This document shows, piece after piece, positions 16,824-21,656 of a DNA stretch of 21,656 nt. Every line of letters starts with the position of its first letter. The first letter of the stretch is position 1. The notes under the pieces are model-generated. The model worked only from the letters and a program-made list of their open reading frames with translations. It searched no databases and had not been told where the DNA came from. Position numbers and translations under genes: made by a program. The stretch lies in contig NWUY0305053785.1 in the NCBI GenBank assembly GCA_004151065.3, positions 1 through 21,656 of the forward strand, read 5' to 3'. Origin of the DNA: Larix sibirica (taxonomy: Eukaryota; Streptophyta; Pinopsida; Pinales; Pinaceae).

Positions 16824-17902
16824 TTCGACCATACTTCACCATTCGAACTGTGACGGGCATGATGGGCAAAATGATCATATCATAAGAAGAAAATTAGAAG
16901 TCTTAATGCCGCCGCCAGCCACTGCACTGCGTTCCTCAGATATATTTGAATGCTATGATAAATAAAAAACCTCCCTATAGTAAACCGCTCATACCAATAT
17001 ATTTGCTACCCTATATTCATTATTTATCCCCTCTCGATCCTGCCTGTGGGTAAGAAATCTCCTTGGTCCTATGTATCTATCAGGTAAAGGGAGCACTCAA
17101 ACTTTCTCATTGGAAGCCTTCTTTTCGTCGGGGATTGGGCCGATTGTTCCATTCCATATCCAATTTATTTTGGGCAATCCACTAGATATAGATACAGGAT
17201 CGCATGGATGGAAAACACAATCACCTACTTGTTGGTAAAGGTAAAGCAAGAAAGGGTTTTCCGCATTGAGTCAATCCACACAGTCAATCGTACGTAAATG
17301 GATAGCTAGACAACCCTTATGAACCCCCACCCACTCTCTCTATAGTAAGGTATTATATTCATTTGGCTTCGACTTATATCTCCAACGCGATTTAAGTGAG
17401 TGCTAACTAGAATGCTATCTCCAATATCTGAGCTCTCTCCTTAAGAAAAGCATTGGCACGTTATGACATAATTAAGATTATAAGATGTCAATATGGTTTT
17501 TATTACCATCCCTCTCTTAATGGATTGACTCTTCCCTATTTCATTGCTTAAAAAGCACTCTGAAGGAAGATGTTTCATCCCTCTTTTTATTCAATTTCTT
17601 ATTTTTATTCATTCATAACCGAAATGACCATCACGAACTGGAATCACACCCCGGTCCTTCCTTACATCTTGGTTTATGGGGGTCCAGGGGGGGGGTTGGC
17701 TTGCCCCCATAGTAGGCATATAAGCCCAACCTACCTATAGTAGTAGGAAAGGATAGGGAATAATTCGGATGGTAGGGAGGGCCCCGCCTACAAAGAAAGT
17801 GGCACAGGTAGGTAAGTTAATTTATCAGGCCGAACTCCGCCGTATTAAGAACATTACTCATCAATTAAGTAAGGATAGCGTAACCAACCCTCCCCATCGG
17901 GC
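16824..17902. other. Spacer, no gene seen
   Basis: No supported gene in about 1.1 kb. A G-rich run with matching C-run (GGGGGTCC...GGGGG...GCCCCC, about 17679-17707) may form a stem or slipped structure. No tRNA or intron signature was found. Confidence 0.4.
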
Positions 17903-18113
17903 GTAAGTCATTGTCAGCGGAGCATAGTTCCGTCAAGACGGACAGTGTATTGTTCTGACTTGCTTTTCGTGATAATGAAGTGACTCCGGCGTTCTGCGGA
18001 ACGAGCAAGATAACCCCCGGCATAGTTCAGAGCCAGCCGTTCTACATCCGTTTTCAGATCTATCTTCAGGTAACGAAATCACGATGATAAGGAAGCTCTC
18101 CAATACGGGAGAG
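17903..18113 (+). other. Segment with several hairpins and two mutually exclusive helices
   Basis: Direct pairings seen: GTAAGTCA (17903-17910) with TGACTTGC (17956-17963), eight pairs including one G-U; inside it TCCGTC/GACGGA (17939-17952); CGTTC-TGCG-GAACG (17990-18003); CTTGCT (17959-17964) with AGCAAG (18004-18009); and CTCTCC/GGAGAG (18096-18113). The first and fourth helices share bases 17959-17963, so they cannot coexist. This could be part of a structured RNA or intron, or chance in GC-richer DNA. No family is recognised and no adjacent gene is evident. Confidence 0.35.
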
Positions 18114-18494
18114 TAGTTAAGTGTCCCTTATAAATGATAGATGTTACTTAGTTGATTAAACAACAAACAAACGAAATACAAACGATGGTGTGGTGGTCGT
18201 ATATGAGGTATATTCCGAGTTTTCAAGCCAGGATAAAAAATGAAATGATGAGTGAGGTGAAACGGACAACCGTAGATTGGGTTCCCCAACCTACAAGGGG
18301 TTACCCCTGTCTGTTATGCTCAGGTTTTCTTTCCTTTTCCATTTTGTTTTTTCACTTTATTTTAAAGGGGAGCATGATCCATTCTGAATATATGATGACA
18401 TCGTCGATGGTACATTTCATTTCCAGTAACTCCATTCAGAAACTCGAACGGGGGAAAACACCTATGTTTTAGTCTTCGGGAATTGGAAGACCTC
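18114..18494. other. Spacer, no gene seen
   Basis: A 106-codon plus-strand frame (18152-18472) covers most of this stretch. It has a hydrophobic patch (FLSFSILFFHFIL) but no recognisable motif and no supporting context, so it is not called. The DNA looks like conserved-type plant mitochondrial spacer in texture. Confidence 0.3.
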
Positions 18495-18511
18495 ATATAT
18501 ATATATATATA
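18495..18511. repeat. (AT)n microsatellite, about 8.5 units
   Basis: An uninterrupted alternating AT run of 17 bases between CCTC and GGGGACC. Likely length-variable. Confidence 0.9.
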
Positions 18512-19299
18512 GGGGACCCCATATCTGGAACCTTATATCGAGGACCTAATAGCGTAAGAGTGGGGAAGACCACTTATTACCGACCGAACCGTTGATTCAC
18601 CTAGTTTCGTCTCGATCTCTGGGGCGATAGACTTATTTCCGAGCAATAAAAGACATTCTATGGAGGGCCCCGCTAAACATTTGTAGAAGTAAAGGTATTT
18701 CTTTGAAGTGAGGCAACATGTCGGATAGAATAAGTTAGTTATTTGTCTCCGACGAGGTGATTACTCTCCTCAATTTATATACCAAAGGTACTATCAGTCG
18801 CTCAACCTGATAGGGTCGAGGAGGGCAGCCGGTTCTCAGTCTCGCTACTAAGACATGATATTTTTGTCATGGGGATTCAATACTACGGTTCTTCCTCCGA
18901 CCGATCAGAATCAAAGCTCGTATTGAGCTAACTACGTCACGATCAACACGTTGCTAGTAACAGTAACAATGTTCACTTACAATATTTCATTAGAGAGGTT
19001 CACGCTCTCGTATCCCAATGGATGCACCTCTAACTCGCAAACTGATACTATCGAAGGTAGAGAGCCAGTCACCCCTAACTGGGTGAGGGTGGCATTTCAT
19101 TTTCTTAGCAACAGTATGACTTTTGAGTCACTCGACTGATAAGGATAGGGATAACTGAACACCAACAAAGGTAGCTTTCTCGAATGATTGATGGATAAAG
19201 TACTAAACAAACGGAACTCCCGAGCTTACGTGAAACAACTTAAGAAAAGGCGCAGTGAGGAAAGTGTGTTACTTTTAGTAATTAGCAATTTCCCGATGA
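18512..19299. other. Spacer, no gene seen
   Basis: No supported gene. TACGGTTC at about 18884-18891 recalls the 3' strand of group II intron domain V, but the required GAGC-type 5' strand is absent about 30 bases upstream. A weak CATGA/TCATG stem lies at 18854-18871. Confidence 0.4.
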
Positions 19300-19704
19300 A
19301 TGAGTCAAGTAGGCTGGCTTTTTTTTTGTTTCCCTTTCAAACTCTCCCGAGAAAGAAGCAGTCCATTCGAAGAAGAATTCATGCAAACCCGGTTGGGGAG
19401 GTCTTCACCGAGTGAAAATGGTTCCTCAATCAGACAACTTGTCGTTTTACCGGGATTTTGTAACCCAAAACTCTATTTAAGGCTTTCACCGAGGGAGGGA
19501 AACCACTTGCTGGAATCGAAATCGATCAATTGGACTGTAAGGGCCAGCCCAGTGCATCATACCCAAAAGGAGCACCGGGCCTTTGACCAAAAAAGGCAGT
19601 GCCCAGTCTTTATTGGCGGTCGCGCGAGTGACGAGCCCCATAACGGCATGCAGCCCCGTTTTTGCGGAAATAAAAAGCACGAATGCATGCTTAAGACTGA
19701 TTGA
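19300..19704 (+). CDS. Hypothetical ORF, 134 codons, low support
   Basis: This is the longest plus-strand frame in the window. The product is basic and Arg/Ser/His/Pro-rich, with no membrane segment beyond a short N-terminal WLFFCFPF patch. The minus strand carries an overlapping 81-codon frame (19486-19731) that reads hydrophobic text (FISAKTGLHAVMGLVTRAT), so the open state of both strands may just reflect GC-rich composition. A strong hairpin follows 56 bp downstream (19760-19786), which would fit a transcript 3' end. No family recognised. Plant mitochondrial genomes contain many such unconserved frames. Confidence 0.2.
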   Translation: MSQVGWLFFCFPFKLSRERSSPFEEEFMQTRLGRSSPSENGSSIRQLVVLPGFCNPKLYLRLSPREGNHLLESKSINWTVRASPVHHTQKEHRAFDQKRQCPVFIGGRASDEPHNGMQPRFCGNKKHECMLKTD

Positions 19705-19759
19705 CTTCATAAAATAAAATGATTGAATCAAGTAGATATTGCGCGGGATCCATCAACAA

Positions 19760-19786
19760 ACGACACTATTGAACCAGTAGTGTCGT
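19760..19786. repeat. Perfect 9-bp hairpin with 9-nt loop
   Basis: ACGACACTA (19760-19768) and TAGTGTCGT (19778-19786) are perfect reverse complements around the loop TTGAACCAG. Half the stem pairs are G-C, so it should be stable as RNA. No T-tract follows. Stem-loops of this type protect 3' ends of plant mitochondrial transcripts, but which transcript would end here is unknown. Confidence 0.75.
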
Positions 19787-19885
19787 GGGCTAGTTTACGT
19801 AGTTCACTTGCCTCATGAAACAGTAGTTTGACCTTACACTCCGACAACCTGAGGAGAATTACTTTATGAATGAAATGCTATTATT

Positions 19886-19906
19886 ATTCAATTAATGAAA
19901 TTGAAT
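19886..19906. repeat. 8-bp AT-rich hairpin
   Basis: ATTCAATT (19886-19893) pairs with AATTGAAT (19899-19906) around a 5-nt loop AATGA. Low G-C content makes it weak. It lies 100 bp after the stronger hairpin. Confidence 0.55.
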
Positions 19907-20041
19907 TATTGAATCAAGATATCAACGGAGGGAGCTATCATCAGATAGAACTGGGTGGTGCACCATAGAAGATAAGTAGCTACCATGAGAGATCACTGCC
20001 AGAAAGAAGTTGCTATCATGGATTAGCTGGCTAATCCAGAA

Positions 20042-20105
20042 GTAGTTGTGCCAAGACTCGGGTAGTTGTGCATCTTGTGTGCGGTGTTCAATCTTGTGTG
20101 TGGTG
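20042..20105 (+). repeat. Two short tandem duplications, 20 and 19 bp apart
   Basis: GTAGTTGTGC is at 20042-20051 and 20062-20071. ATCTTGTGTG(C/T)GGTG is at 20072-20086 and 20091-20105 with one mismatch. The similar offsets (20 and 19 bp) suggest successive slippage events in the same GT-rich stretch. Confidence 0.65.
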
Positions 20106-20204
20106 ATCGTAGCATAGGCAACATATAAGAATAATATATTCTGTTTTTAAAAGCTAGTTGTCCAAGCTAGATGGATATATTTTCATTTTATGCGAAGCCT
20201 TGGT

Positions 20205-20235
20205 GATAAACTCATCTATTATATATGAGTTTATC
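20205..20235. repeat. Perfect 11-bp hairpin with 9-nt loop
   Basis: GATAAACTCAT (20205-20215) and ATGAGTTTATC (20225-20235) are perfect reverse complements around CTATTATAT. It is followed by CCCTCAAAAAG and not a T-run, so the plus strand does not look like a bacterial terminator. It may be a transcript-end stem-loop or a small inverted-repeat relic. Confidence 0.75.
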
Positions 20236-20449
20236 CCTCAAAAAGATGACTAATTGGAAAGGTTATAGAAAAGGAAAAGATGGATTATACTAACCCACTG
20301 AGACAAACCAGCCAATTGATAATACATATTTCTATTATAATGTATAATTACCCAGCCATATGGAGAATAAATGCCCGAGCCAACGGGAGAATAAGCACTA
20401 ATATGACCCATCTACATATAAATAGATATGCCCAGTCATCCGCGCTTTA

Positions 20450-21000
20450 AGGAAGCCTTAGCCATCATATCATAGGGTCAGCCAAGCGTTAGCTACCGTT
20501 ATGCCTCCCTCCTGGAAGCCTTAGACATTTCATTAAGGAAGCCTTTCTAGGGAAGCAAGCGGAACGAGGCATCTGCAGGATACACTCGCTCTCACATAGC
20601 GTGGGCCAGCAAGAGCCTTAGCCAGTACCCAGCTTCTATTATCTATTAATAGGGTTTAATTACAACCTGCGGCAAGCACATTAAGTATTTTGGATTGATT
20701 GCCTAAACGGATAAATCCTACCTATTTTATCCTTTCTTTGCAGATGTTACATAATAATATGTGCCATGTGGGGCACTCCCTAGCCTTCTTAGATCCTTAC
20801 ACATACGCTTATATCTTGACACTTACAAGCGTTAGCGGAAGACAGGAGGAATCCATGCGTTAGCCAGAGGTCAAACACCAGTAGAGATAGTATGCGGTTA
20901 ACCAGAACGGGTCATACTTAAATGGGTCAAACTTCTTATATTATTTCGGGTCAGCGAGGAGCAAAGCGTTTGCGTCATTACTTAAAAGCCTTAGACAGAG
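20450..21000 (+). repeat. Cluster of dispersed AAGC(C/G)TTAG short repeats
   Basis: At least seven copies of a 12-base word near AAGC(C/G)TTAG(C/A)CA occur: 20453, 20484, 20516, 20612 (AGAGCCTTAGCCA), 20827, 20855 (ATGCGTTAGCCA) and 20986. Partial copies are at 20539 and 20964. The first few are spaced by 31, 32 and 23 bp; later spacing is irregular. The copies are on one strand. Spacers are not of uniform length and repeats are short, so this is not a CRISPR array. It looks like a proliferating short interspersed mitochondrial repeat or a worn tandem array. Confidence 0.5.
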
Positions 21001-21656
21001 GAAGACATGCCTTTTTATTACTCTAAAAATTATCGCCTAGCAGAGCAAGCAATATCAAGTAAGGGTACTATTGATCTACGTTGCTTAACAAATTGGCGTT
21101 TTCATTACTCTATTCCATTCCTTTAAGGGGCTTTTCCTTATTCATTCTTACCTACGAAAGCACTACCCATCATAGCGCACATAGCCCATCCATTATAAAA
21201 TTAACATTATTAATTGTAGCTATCATAAACTCAGGAAATACTGACTGAGAGTCAGAGACATCGTAGTTATACCCGGTCAGCAAGACGGGCAAAGGTATAG
21301 GTATTTCTGCCAATCCCTTCCTTCTGCTTTACGTAGTTCCCTTTACTAATGAACCCATCTCCCCACCCCAATAAATAGGGTTATGGTACCCACCCCACCC
21401 ACTCCCCAATGGTTAATTCGAAGCGATTTACCTTTGTCCAAATTGCCCCCGGTACCCCGCCGATCCATGTTGACCCTCGTCCGTCCGATCAAGTAAGAAG
21501 TGCCCTACCCGTGGTCCAGCTTAAAGCAATAAGAATCCCTGCTGCCAGTCCAGCCATGCGCTCCCTCAAAAGCAATAAGTAAGACGAGCATCCATGCCAT
21601 CCAGAAGCTCTGGAGCTCGGGGCTCTGGTAAGAGGTCAAAACCTATTCAAAGTCCA
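21001..21656. other. Spacer, no gene seen
   Basis: No open frame, RNA gene or clear repeat is supported. The far right end (about 21440-21656) is GC-richer and mitochondrial-like. A GTCCGTCC word at about 21479 also occurs near position 16, too short to mean much. Confidence 0.4.

Noticed and set aside
18152-18472. 106-codon plus-strand frame as a gene
   Set aside because: No recognisable motif, ordinary spacer composition and no regulatory context. Frames of this length are common in plant mitochondrial spacer.
18884-18891. TACGGTTC as the 3' strand of group II intron domain V
   Set aside because: The complementary GAGCCGTA-type strand is not present about 26-34 bases upstream, and no domain VI bulged A is evident.
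19486-19731. 81-codon minus-strand frame (hydrophobic) as a gene
   Set aside because: It overlaps the longer plus-strand frame, matches no family I know and has no independent support.
20450-21000. CRISPR array
   Set aside because: Repeats are only about 12 bases, imperfect and irregularly spaced, and the window looks eukaryotic organellar.

Overview
This window is a gene-poor mosaic of decayed sequence, most likely from a land-plant mitochondrial genome (or, less likely, a nuclear segment rich in organelle and transposon debris). The reasons are the lack of any convincing intact gene in 21.6 kb, a mixed AT/GC composition, a fragment of bacterial/mitochondrial-type small-subunit rRNA, promiscuous nuclear-type retroelement pieces, and many short direct, inverted and degenerate tandem repeats. 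I could not place the species. I recognise no standard mitochondrial protein gene, tRNA, intron domain V or 5S rRNA.

Left part (1-2370): spacer with two pieces of a low-complexity Gly/Ser/Thr/Ala-coding repeat (about 445-770 and 1925-2010). A third, longer, inverted piece lies at about 12005-12620. A small uncharacterised membrane-like ORF sits at 2366-2632.

Transposon part (3250-6780): a 65-bp tandem repeat is followed on the + strand by a broken LINE-type reverse transcriptase (3463-3986). A 2.5-kb relic of a Ty3/gypsy retrotransposon follows on the - strand: gag zinc-knuckle stub, protease, N-terminal RT, then RT thumb/RNase H and integrase. The RT catalytic core is missing, and its place is taken by an array of exactly 41-bp tandem units. 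Both elements are dead.

Repeat part (about 6840-9575 and 13430-14300): two arrays in opposite orientation share an ordered set of motifs (blocks near TTAATTAATT, ACAGGAAcAACC, GGATCGT-AACTGCC, CTATTTACTTTT-CTCAGCC, GCATGCTATCAACC). This looks like one diverged repeat family of roughly half-kilobase units that I cannot name. Spacer with short duplications lies between them.

Right part (14300-21656): a diverged 3'-domain SSU rRNA relic (about 14519-14805), then spacer with a 62-bp duplication, an 18-bp duplication, a GC-richer segment able to form mutually exclusive helices (17903-18113), an (AT)n tract, three clear hairpins (19760-19786, 19886-19906, 20205-20235), and a cluster of short repeats of the form AAGC(C/G)TTAG (20450-21000).

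No operon or pathway is visible. The interest lies in the two repeat families, the unusual replacement inside the gypsy element, the divergent rRNA relic and the strong hairpins.
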